From contig NZ_VOUA01000008.1 of NCBI RefSeq assembly GCF_024372725.1, forward strand, positions 1 through 64,000: DNA of 64,000 nucleotides, in the 5' to 3' direction. The translations under genes and the position numbers were made by a program. Position 1 is the stretch's first letter. Each line of letters begins with the position of its first letter. This DNA comes from Methanosarcina sp. KYL-1 (GTDB lineage: Archaea; Halobacteriota; Methanosarcinia; Methanosarcinales; Methanosarcinaceae). The notes beneath the pieces are model-generated. The model was not told where the DNA came from, ran no database searches, and worked only from the letters and a program-made list of their open reading frames with translations. Shown piece by piece: positions 35,685 through 42,914 of this stretch.

Positions 35685-35966
35685 TTAAATCGACTTATGT
35701 TCCAGACGCACCCTCAAAACGTCCTCAAACCCCAGGATCCCCAAAAGCGCATCAATGACCTCCATCACATCAGCCAGTTCCTCAACACAGGGGTCCTCCG
35801 TAAATTCCAGTGCTTCCTCCTGAAGCTTTTTAATGAGGTAGCGCAGGTATTCCCGGTCCTCATCGAGGGTCCTGCATTCTGGGATTCGGTTTGAGGTTTT
35901 CATGATTTCGGGGATTTTGTCGCGGACCAGTTTGTCATAGGGTATGAAGGTGGGTTTTTCGGGCAT
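35685..35966 (-). pseudogene. MazG-like NTP pyrophosphohydrolase, C-terminally truncated copy
   Basis: Residues 1-86 match the intact copy at 33852 nearly one for one (DKLVRDKIPEIM, LQEEALEFTEDP, VEELADVMEVIDAL). It then ends after FEDVLRV with the unrelated RLEHKSI, losing the last ~25 residues. The metal-binding residues survive, so the 93-residue product could still fold. The upstream region is duplicated too. Whether it is expressed is unknown. Confidence 0.75.
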
Positions 35967-36225
35967 TTTGAACCTCTAATTGCTGTGTTGGGGTCCGGTT
36001 GGCTATCGGTATCTATCAGATATATGGTGTTATGGTTTTTAAAAGGACCGACTGTAAAAATTTTCAACCAGGGAAAGGGGATCTTCTTATCGAGGAAACT
36101 GATGGTCCTGAGGAGGGGATTTTGAGATCCGGCTACAGGGGAAAATTAGTAGAGAGAATGGTAAACGGTTGATGGGGAGAGGAGGGAGAGCAGTCCGCCG
36201 GGGGAAATATAATAAAAAAGTAATA
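35725..36225. repeat. Direct repeat copy 2
   Basis: Counterpart of 33960-34455, same orientation, with scattered substitutions and small indels. Confidence 0.85.
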
Positions 36226-36256
36226 TTTAGACAGCTCCACAGGTGGCTTCCAGTTC

Positions 36257-37630
36257 TCATTCTTCAATGATTTGCCAGTGTCCACCTCTGGCTGGCCCGA
36301 CTCTTTTGAGGAAACCTTTTTTCTTTAAGGTGTTCAGATTCTTTTGGACTGCAGATGGATTTATACCAAGTTTGTCGGCAAGTTCTGTTTTTGCAATTGC
36401 CGGATTATTTTGTACTAAAATCAGGATCTTACGCTGGCTTTCGTTGATTTCAGACCACCTTTCAGACCACCTTTCAGACCACCCTTCTACCTTCTTCTCT
36501 TCCACTTTTTCTTCACTTTCTTCAAAGTACTTTCTTTTGAAAGTAACAATAAACTGGGTCCCGATCTCCTTGAAATCAGCATCTTGTTCCATTGAAAGGA
36601 TCAGGCTTATTCCCCTGCCCCATTTTTCAATCCAGTGAATTTCATGGAAGATTTCAGCTATCAGTTCATTCCTTCTCTCAGAAACCATTTCGGTCTTGAT
36701 CTGTTCGATTGTGAGCCCGCCGTAAAGGAGACCCTTATTTCTAATTTCCACGCGGTTTTTGAATATAGCCACATTTACGGAATCGTATTCATAGTAGTCC
36801 CGGTGGCAAAAGGCGTTTATGATGGCTTCTCGTATTGCTTCTTTTGCGATTTCCGGGACGTCGATTCTCTTGAGGCCTTCCAGCCGCATTCCAATGTGGA
36901 TGTTCCTGAGGATGTACTTTTCAGCCTCACCGATCAGATAGAACAGGTCTCCTGTGTAGTCCTGCATGTCAATGATATATGAAGTGTCATTTGTAGCAAA
37001 AACAGCGCACCTGAGTCTTGCATTCGGGAAAAAATCCTCGGGTTTCTTTCCGAAGAGAATTACTGCCGCATTTGTCAACTTTCCGGCATCAATAAGCTTC
37101 AACTTTTTCAGGGAATTTTCAAGGCCACTGAATTCTCTTCCCGCTTCCTTCAAGAAAAAACGTACCTTTTGCTCATCGATATCTCCTAAAACTGCTTCCT
37201 TGCAAATAGACCTGTCCCACTTCAATTGATCCTTATTTTTTCTGAGTATGAGGTTTTCGAGTTCCTTTACACTCAGGGGCATATCTTCATCGGAAGTCCG
37301 GATGTAAGCCTTTCCGTATGCAAAATATGGCACCTCATTTCCCCGGAACTCAAGTTCTATGCAGGTTTTTCCTTGAAGGGTTACCTGCTTTATTGCCGGA
37401 TATATCCTGGGTTCAATATGAGCAGAGATTGCCTGAGAAATGGCCCTCAAAGTATCATTACCAATTTCCTGTCCTACAATAGTCCCGTCGTCCTTGACCC
37501 CGAAATACAATTTGCCTTCCTGGTGTTTGTTGAGCATGGCAACTATGGAAATTACTGCCGGTTTTAATTGCGCAGTGGATTTTTTCAGTTCAAGTGTCTC
37601 GGATTCTTTCAACTTGAAATAGGAGTTCAT
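36257..37630 (-). CDS. AlbA_2-ATPase-wHTH regulator (COG2865 type)
   Basis: Three parts are visible. Residues ~5-130 form the AlbA_2 (Schlafen-like) domain: ESETLELKKSTAQLKPAV, FGVKDDGTIVG, YIRTSDED. The middle is an HATPase_c_4-type GHKL domain: EAIINAFCHRDYYE, IFKNRVEIRNKG, RRNELIAEIF, WGRGI. The end is a winged helix (KTELADKLGINPSAVQKNLNTLKKKG). A GWSERWSERWSE triplet marks the linker. Members are regulators or stress/defence factors of unknown mechanism. The frame opens at 37645, but ATG 37630 begins the homology. Monocistronic, intact, with two decayed relatives nearby. Confidence 0.88.
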   Translation of the reverse strand: MNSYFKLKESETLELKKSTAQLKPAVISIVAMLNKHQEGKLYFGVKDDGTIVGQEIGNDTLRAISQAISAHIEPRIYPAIKQVTLQGKTCIELEFRGNEVPYFAYGKAYIRTSDEDMPLSVKELENLILRKNKDQLKWDRSICKEAVLGDIDEQKVRFFLKEAGREFSGLENSLKKLKLIDAGKLTNAAVILFGKKPEDFFPNARLRCAVFATNDTSYIIDMQDYTGDLFYLIGEAEKYILRNIHIGMRLEGLKRIDVPEIAKEAIREAIINAFCHRDYYEYDSVNVAIFKNRVEIRNKGLLYGGLTIEQIKTEMVSERRNELIAEIFHEIHWIEKWGRGISLILSMEQDADFKEIGTQFIVTFKRKYFEESEEKVEEKKVEGWSERWSERWSEINESQRKILILVQNNPAIAKTELADKLGINPSAVQKNLNTLKKKGFLKRVGPARGGHWQIIEE

Positions 37631-38202
37631 GACCAGGACCTGCAAGCCATTCTTGCGTCTTTAAGATAATATCCAAGTCTTATAAAGGATATGGATTTTA
37701 GTTTCTTTAAAAATATTTGAACAAATCGGCACTACAGGAAAAGGAACAGAATATGTTCTAGCAGGAACTACAGGTGAAAATGAAGATACTTTCTAAAGGA
37801 GACATAGGGGACATAAAGGGGACATAAAGGGGACAAACACGCCATAATTACGCCAAAGTTGTTATGATCAAAGATGTTTAAAAAACTATAATCAAGCCAA
37901 CTGCACCAGAAACAAAGCCGCCTTCAAAATTCTATAGAGGCGCCACAAAGCCGCACTAAAGCCGCATAAGCCGCACTAAAGAAAGGTCGTGGGATTCATG
38001 AATGCGATGCCTTCCCGGGCGGCATCCCTGACGAGATCTGGAAAGGTGACAACGATGACACAAATCTTTGCCCCGGAGATCACGGCATCGGATTTTAAAA
38101 AGTAAATTGAGCAATGTTTTTTGTATTACGAGCTGATAATAATCAATTAAGATAGTTACTTATATTCTATAATTCTGTTCTGCAGATGCGGAGGAAACAA
38201 TT
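37631..38202. other. Intergenic region with GGGGACATAAA and GCCGCACTAAA repeats
   Basis: GGACATAAAGG repeats at 37797-37835 and AAGCCGCATAAGCCGCACTAAA at 37955-37982 both recur at 40195-40275. 37991-38091 reads GIHECDAFPGGIPDEIW...PGDHGIGF and a stop, probably the C-terminal remnant of a small conserved protein that I cannot name. Confidence 0.5.
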
Positions 38203-38346
38203 GTGGCAAAGCCAATTGAACTGGGTCTTGTCCTGGAAGGTGAGGATGCCAGGGAATTCTGGGAAAACGAGAAGAAGCCTGCAACCGAACAACAAATAGA
38301 AATGTTTAAGCGGGCAAGGAAACTTGCAAGTACAGTCAGGTTGTAA
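38203..38346 (+). CDS. Tiny antitoxin, second copy (47 aa)
   Basis: Reads MAKPIELGLVLEGEDA like the 35125 gene, then REFWENEKKP and a basic end. GTG start with a GCGGAGGA site 7 nt upstream. The following TAAGCTTG junction to the toxin start is identical to the other copy. The frame is intact although its toxin is truncated, as expected if the antitoxin outlives its partner or guards against the other copy. Confidence 0.8.
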   Translation: MAKPIELGLVLEGEDAREFWENEKKPATEQQIEMFKRARKLASTVRL

Positions 38347-38348
38347 GC

Positions 38349-38594
38349 TTGCCGCATAAAATACCGGATCTTGAACTTGTTACTTATTCGCTTTCCAGGA
38401 GAAACGATTTTTCATCTTTTTGCTGTGAAAACACCGACCTTGACGATTTTTTAAAAAACGATGCCATGATAAATCAAGAACAGCTAATCAACAGGCAAAA
38501 TCAATTTATAATTCCGAGGGCTCTTATAACCTTTTTTCCGGAAACCGAAGGCAATTTAGCCAACCGGGACCTCCACCGTGGCAATTTCACCTAG
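38349..38594 (+). pseudogene. Truncated GNAT toxin, second copy
   Basis: Starts with TTG and matches the first ~45 residues of the toxin at 34586 (SSFCCENTDLDDFLKNDA, INQEQLINR), then diverges, and the acetyl-CoA binding half is missing. Its end overlaps the 3' end of the HicB gene on the other strand. Confidence 0.8.
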
Positions 38595-38762
38595 CACCTG
38601 AGCCTGTTCCCTCGTTACTTCCAGAACAAGCTGGATAGCTTCCTTAATGTTTTCAAGTGCCTCTTCCTTAGTATCCCCTTCGCTGATAGCGGCAGGAATT
38701 TCAAGGCACTGGGCGGTATAGCCTCCCTCCTCAGACTCTTCAAGTTTAATTGTGAACCGCAT
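38556..38762 (-). CDS. HicB-like antitoxin, orphan
   Basis: A 68-residue HicB-type partial RNase H fold: MRFTIKLEESEEGGYTAQCLEIPA, then SEGDTKEEALENIKEAIQLVLE. HicB proteins neutralise the HicA mRNA interferase. No HicA frame is found on either side, and the expected downstream space is taken by the truncated GNAT gene. The C-terminal DNA-binding domain of longer HicBs is absent, as is usual for this short type. Confidence 0.85.
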   Translation of the reverse strand: MRFTIKLEESEEGGYTAQCLEIPAAISEGDTKEEALENIKEAIQLVLEVTREQAQVLGEIATVEVPVG

Positions 38763-38835
38763 AAAGATTAATTGGTGATTTTGATATTAATATACTCTGC
38801 CTCCGAAACCCTATTTCCTCACCCAAACACTCCCT

Positions 38836-39139
38836 TCACTCTTCCCTCCCCTCAAAAACCCCCGTAAGCAAAACCCTCCCCGAAAATCCCCCTCTCTCCT
38901 CCCTCTTCCTCTCCTGCACCCTCAGAACATCCTCAAACCCCCTGATCCCGGAAAGCGCATCAATGACCTCCCTCACATCAGCCAGTTCCTCAACACAGGG
39001 GTCCTCCGTAAATTCCAGGGCTTCCTCCTGAAGCTTTTTAATGAGGTAGCGCAGGTATTCCTGGCCCTCATCGAGGGTCCTGCACTCCGGGGTCCGGTTT
39101 GAGGTCTTTATGATTTCGGGGATTTTGTCGCGGACGAGC
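38836..39139 (-). pseudogene. MazG-like pyrophosphohydrolase, 5'-truncated copy
   Basis: Read on the minus strand it matches the intact copy from about the RDKIPEI region to the C-terminus (LQEEALEFTEDP, ELADVREVID, GGFSGRVLLTGVFEG, stop). The beginning is cut at 39139, where a fragment of another gene is joined directly. Confidence 0.8.
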
Positions 39140-39432
39140 TACGGCCCGAGTTGAGGCCCGAGTTACGGCCCGAGTTACGGCCCGAGTCACCGCTTGCTAC
39201 TAAAGTGCTCGTTCTTTTAATGGAAAATGATGCCGGGAAGGCAGAACTAGCTTCTGGATTGGGGCACAAGACAGTATCAGGAGAGCTTAAAAAACAAATC
39301 AAGAACCTTCTGGAACTTGATTATATTGAAATGACAATCCCCGACAAACCCCACGGCAGCAAGCAGAAATACCGCCTGACAGCCAAAGGTAGGGCATTCT
39401 TAGCCAAAGAAGGTCGGGAAGACGCTGAATGA
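39140..39432 (+). pseudogene. C-terminal winged-helix remnant of a COG2865-type gene
   Basis: Begins at the junction with the MazG-like fragment. It reads LRPE repeats (12-nt DNA repeat CGGCCCGAGTTA) then VLVLLMENDAGKAELASGLGH, LELDYIEMTIPDKPHGSKQKYRLTAKGRAF. This is the usual end of AlbA_2/ATPase regulators. TTG 39151 could start a 93-residue product, but without the N-terminal domains it is best seen as debris. Confidence 0.7.
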
Positions 39433-39559
39433 GCACAGCGCCTCTTTCATATTTTGAAAAAATCTATGAAACTGAAGATAGGTTCCAGAGGGCTGGAAAA
39501 ACATATTTCAGGCACCCTAATTTCCACCCTTTGCCCTAAAAAGTCAACCAGTGACAGAT

Positions 39560-39862
39560 TTACATCATTTCTTTTTCTTTATTCATTTCATCTATTTTTG
39601 CACGTATCTTATCCATTTCCTGTTTGTACCTAACTTTGATTTCTTTAACTTCTTTGTAGATAAGCAGGCTTTCATCACTGATTCCTTTCATTGACTCTAT
39701 ATGTGCTACGAATTCATCTCTGCCTTCATCCAGTCGCGGTTCTACTTTCCGCCATTCAGCATACTTAATATCCAGCTCTTCTTTCCTTTTGTCTTCAAGC
39801 GTAAAGATCTCATCCCAGAGGTCCATAATCTGGCTTTCTATCTCTTCTTTTGCAGGCATCAT
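39560..39862 (-). CDS. Small coiled-coil protein, unknown function
   Basis: About 100 residues, highly charged, probably one long helical hairpin (IMDLWDEIFTLEDKRKEELDIKYAEW and VKEIKVRYKQEMDKIRAKIDEMNKE). Start at ATG 39862 or 39859, with GGGGGAAG directly upstream; an open frame runs further back but enters the fourth MazG-like fragment. No family recognised. Its context among toxin-antitoxin debris suggests accessory DNA. Confidence 0.6.
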   Translation of the reverse strand: MMPAKEEIESQIMDLWDEIFTLEDKRKEELDIKYAEWRKVEPRLDEGRDEFVAHIESMKGISDESLLIYKEVKEIKVRYKQEMDKIRAKIDEMNKEKEMM

Positions 39863-39956
39863 CTTCCCCCGTTCGTTAAATCTTATTATAAGAGCGTTCC
39901 TATTAATTCCTTTCAGTAACTTTTTTTCTGTCAGCTGCCATGCCAGCTTCTTCAAC

Positions 39957-40020
39957 CGGAGATCCCGGTCCTCATCGAGGGTCCTGCACTCCCGGGTCCT
40001 GTTTGGGGCTTTTATGATTT
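39957..40020 (-). pseudogene. MazG-like pyrophosphohydrolase, short fragment
   Basis: GATCCCGGTCCTCATCGAGG and the following 40 nt repeat the part of the intact gene that encodes IIKTSNRTPEC...DGDREY. Nothing else of the gene remains here. Confidence 0.7.
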
Positions 40021-40533
40021 ACGAACAGGTGTTCTTTTTTGAAAAAAATGCTGGTTAATAGCCATAGCAACCTTATTAGTCGTATCCGGGTCGTTCTTGT
40101 ACGGCCGACGAAGGAGGCCGGCCTTTTCCAAATGTAAATTGATCAGGAACCGAATAGAAAGTGGAATTGGAATCATAGAGGGTACAAACGGGGCATAATG
40201 GGACATAAAGGGGACATAAAAGTGACAAACGGGATTAAAGACTTACTTAAGCCGCATAAGCCGCACTAAAGCCGCAAAAATAGATGCCGAACAGGTAACC
40301 GAACAAGTACGAAGATTGCTCTTCTGTTTGCACGTGGTATTCACAGCGTATTGAGGATCAGCTTCTCAATGAAAATGGTTCTGCTCACCAGCTTTGACAT
40401 CATATTTGAAAATATGATAATCGAAATTATCATATAACTCAAAAATATGCTAATTAAGACTATCATATTATGCAGAAATCTGATATACCAGTCGAGCGTA
40501 AATTTAAGATAAGAAAACCTCAAAACTGCACGG
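40021..40533. other. Intergenic region with hairpin and repeats
   Basis: GACGAAGGAGGCCGGCC (40099-40115) forms a palindrome also present at 12586. 40195-40275 repeats motifs of 37797-37982. 40385-40470 is AT-rich with ATATTTGAAAATATGATAAT dyads. No gene seen. Confidence 0.5.
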
Positions 40534-41178
40534 TCAATCTTCTTCTTCCTCGCCTCCCAGCAGCCTCTCATTTGCGGTCAGGATCTCAACTCCCAGGTCC
40601 CTGAAGTCCTTATCATGGGTCACGAAGACCATGTCCTTTGCGCGGCAGATCTCAGCAAAGACCAGGTCGTTAAAGTCGTATTTTCCCTGCTCGAAAATTT
40701 CCATGATTTCCGGGAGGTTTACTTCCTGCATTTCCGGGTCGCAGGTCAGGGTACTTCTCAGGATCTTTTTTAAGTTGTGAGAGATGTCCTGGGCAACAGG
40801 CCGGAACCCGGGAGAGTTTCGAAACTCCTTGTACTTCGAAAACTCGGACTGCTGCTTGAACTCTATCCTGGCAAAAGCATTGATGAACTCCGAAATGATC
40901 AGGCAATTTATGTAGATGCTGCTGTTTGAGGCCCGTATCTCTTTTAAAACCCTGGAATAGAGATCCGACCTGGGGTCCGAAAAACCGATCGGGCCGTAGA
41001 TATAGAGCCAGATGTTCGTGTCAAAGAAAAAGAGCTGCTCCCTGGAAAAATCATAGCCTTCAACGGAATGGACCTTTACGGGGAGGGCTTTTCCAGGATG
41101 GGCTTTTACCGGCCGGACCTTTGCATGGCGCTTTAAAGGATAGACCTTTGCAGCATGGACCTTCTTACGCATCCTCAT
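40534..41178 (-). CDS. PIN-domain ribonuclease (VapC-like toxin)
   Basis: PIN domain with all four acidic positions visible: FDTNIWLY, SEFINAF, YDFNDLVFAEI and THDKDFRDLG. Such proteins cut RNA as toxins. The first ~40 residues are a basic, repetitive extension (KVRPVKAHPGKALPVKVH) that is unusual; a start closer to the domain, for example at GTG or ATG codons inside it, cannot be excluded. It overlaps by 14 nt the upstream STAS-like gene, so the two form an operon and probably a toxin-antitoxin pair. Confidence 0.88.
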   Translation of the reverse strand: MRMRKKVHAAKVYPLKRHAKVRPVKAHPGKALPVKVHSVEGYDFSREQLFFFDTNIWLYIYGPIGFSDPRSDLYSRVLKEIRASNSSIYINCLIISEFINAFARIEFKQQSEFSKYKEFRNSPGFRPVAQDISHNLKKILRSTLTCDPEMQEVNLPEIMEIFEQGKYDFNDLVFAEICRAKDMVFVTHDKDFRDLGVEILTANERLLGGEEEED

Positions 41179-41536
41179 CTCCTATCACCTCCCGAAACGC
41201 CTGCCTGTAGGAATCGGCATGCTCGAAATAGCCCTTTGCCCGCTCCACAACCCTTTTAAGAATAAGCTCGTCTTCAGGGGCGACACCCGTAAAAAACAGG
41301 TTCTCTTCAACGAACTCCCCGGGAAAACTCCCGTACAGCTGCCCCAGAGCCGCATTCAAAAAAGCCGGCGTCAGGTCATCGGTATCCTCAAAGGAGAGTT
41401 CTACCCTCTTATTCTCCCGGAAAGCTCCCGCAATCCTGTCATGCACCTTCTGCCCATCACAGGCGGCAACGCAACAGATGCCTTCGGTAACCTCAATAAC
41501 CCTGATTTTTATCGTCTCGGTCGTAACAATCCCCAT
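41165..41536 (-). CDS. STAS-like DUF4325 protein, partner of the PIN gene
   Basis: 123 residues. The core RVELSFEDTDDLTPAFLNAALGQLYGSF is the signature of the STAS-like DUF4325 fold, preceded by strands around VAACDGQKVHDRI. The family often sits beside GHKL-ATPase or PIN proteins and is thought to act as a regulator or antitoxin. The 14-nt overlap with the PIN gene shows coupling. Its antitoxin role is inferred from this arrangement; classical VapB DNA-binding motifs are absent. Confidence 0.82.
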   Translation of the reverse strand: MGIVTTETIKIRVIEVTEGICCVAACDGQKVHDRIAGAFRENKRVELSFEDTDDLTPAFLNAALGQLYGSFPGEFVEENLFFTGVAPEDELILKRVVERAKGYFEHADSYRQAFREVIGDEDA

Positions 41537-41715
41537 ATGATATTCTCACAATAGCTTAAAAAGGTCAGGCCTGAGTGGGGGACGGGCCGGAAAACCTGAA
41601 CAAATAGATTGGGGTTTAAACAAGCAACTTGGAGGAAAAGCCTCAAACATTAAACAAGCAGCTTGAAGCAATAAGAAGGCCGGCTGAAAAACTTCCTTCG
41701 AATACGGTTTGCCTC

Positions 41716-42174
41716 TCAGTCCGTCTTTTTCTTAAAAAACAGCCACCCTTTTCCCTCATTCCCATACTTTGTCCGGATAAGGACATAGTCCCCCTGCAGC
41801 TCCTTCCCCTCAAGCGTCACAATGATCTCCTTTTCTTCATACTTCCTGAGCTCAAAAGTCCCCCTGTCCCAGATCTCAACTTTGCCAGCCCCATATTCCC
41901 CTTCAGGGATCTCCCCTTCGAAATCCGCGTATTCCAGGGGGTGGTCCTCGGTCAGGATGGCAAGCCTTTTTATGCCGGCTTTTTTTGGCGGCTCTTTTGG
42001 CACGGCCCAGCTTTTCAGGACCCCATCGACCTCCAGGCGGAAATCGTAATGGAGAGTGCTTGCATCATGCTTCTGGATTACAAAAATAGGCTTTTTTGAA
42101 CCCTTTTTCGAACCGCCTCCAGGAGGTTCGGGGGTCTTTTCAAAATCTCTCTTCTTCTCATATTCTTCAAGCAT
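41716..42174 (-). CDS. Stand-alone LigD-type 3'-phosphoesterase
   Basis: Matches the phosphoesterase domain of bacterial ligase [33 protein letters not shown] holds the first His and Asp, [24 protein letters not shown] the next conserved His and acidic residues, and GWLFFKK closes the domain. It removes 3' phosphates or ribonucleotides at DNA ends before joining. Archaeal stand-alone versions are known, with the ligase and polymerase encoded elsewhere. An AGGTGA site precedes ATG 42174. The first 25 residues are a charged tail rich in Gly, Lys and Pro. Confidence 0.95.
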   Translation of the reverse strand: MLEEYEKKRDFEKTPEPPGGGSKKGSKKPIFVIQKHDASTLHYDFRLEVDGVLKSWAVPKEPPKKAGIKRLAILTEDHPLEYADFEGEIPEGEYGAGKVEIWDRGTFELRKYEEKEIIVTLEGKELQGDYVLIRTKYGNEGKGWLFFKKKTD

Positions 42175-42323
42175 GGAAGATCACCTAAAGATATGCTGGC
42201 GGCAGGTATTAAGGGTCAAAGGTCATTCAAAAAGGTTATCCGGCCTTAAAATACCTCAATAAAGCCGCTTACAGGAAAAGGAAGCAGTAGAGGTTGAATT
42301 TTACCGGGTTTTGCAGCGTTCTT

Positions 42324-42608
42324 TTACCTTCTCGCAAGGGCATAGTCGATATAGACCTGCAAAAACTCCTCGTCCGCCTGCAGGAGCACGGTCTCGAACA
42401 TGGCAACGTGGATCTTTTCCTCTCTGGCAATGTCCAGGAGGACTTTTCTTATCTCCTCACTTTTAGTAAGGTTGGACATCTGTTCATAGATGTTGACGGC
42501 ATCCAGTTCTGCAATCATGGCAGCTCTGAGGATTTCTTTATCAAGGTCTTCAGGTCTGGTTTTTTCAAGGTCTGCAAGGACTTCCGAAAGCAAATTCTCT
42601 ACCCCCAT
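42324..42608 (-). CDS. Ferritin-like (encapsulated-ferritin/rubrerythrin type) protein
   Basis: Two helices carry the metal motifs: AAMIAELDAVNIYEQM and LLDIAREEKIHVAMFETVL (E and E-x2-H). The ~95-residue length equals the short encapsulated-ferritin group, which dimerises to form a four-helix di-iron centre. No encapsulin gene or targeting peptide is near. Start is ATG 42608 with GTTCATTCAATTA upstream, or TTG 42623. Likely role: iron oxidation or peroxide defence. Confidence 0.82.
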   Translation of the reverse strand: MGVENLLSEVLADLEKTRPEDLDKEILRAAMIAELDAVNIYEQMSNLTKSEEIRKVLLDIAREEKIHVAMFETVLLQADEEFLQVYIDYALARR

Positions 42609-42623
42609 TAATTGAATGAACAA

Positions 42624-42914
42624 GTAAAAGCAAGTAAAAGTAAGGCTCTTTTCCGATAAGTAGTAAGGCGCTTTTCCGATAAGTAACTGCCTTTTCTCCG
42701 GAGGCGAGAGGAAGGAGTTACCCTTCTCCCCATATTTACCGGCCTGGCTTTTTTGATTAAAACCTTATTTTTGCCATACATAGTTCAAAAATTTATACAC
42801 TACTCTTACAAAAATATATAAATAATTTTGGAGTCTTAATAAAATTAATTACTTCAAAAACCCGAGATTCCCACAAAAATCCTTACCCTCCAGAACCCCA
42901 GAGAGGAAACTCCA
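42624..42914. promoter_or_regulatory. Intergenic region with promoter of the protease gene
   Basis: AAAATATATAAATA at about 42810-42824 is a good archaeal TATA box roughly 95 nt upstream of the protease start. TAAGGCGCTTTTCCGATAAGTA occurs twice in imperfect form at 42643-42685. Confidence 0.45.
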
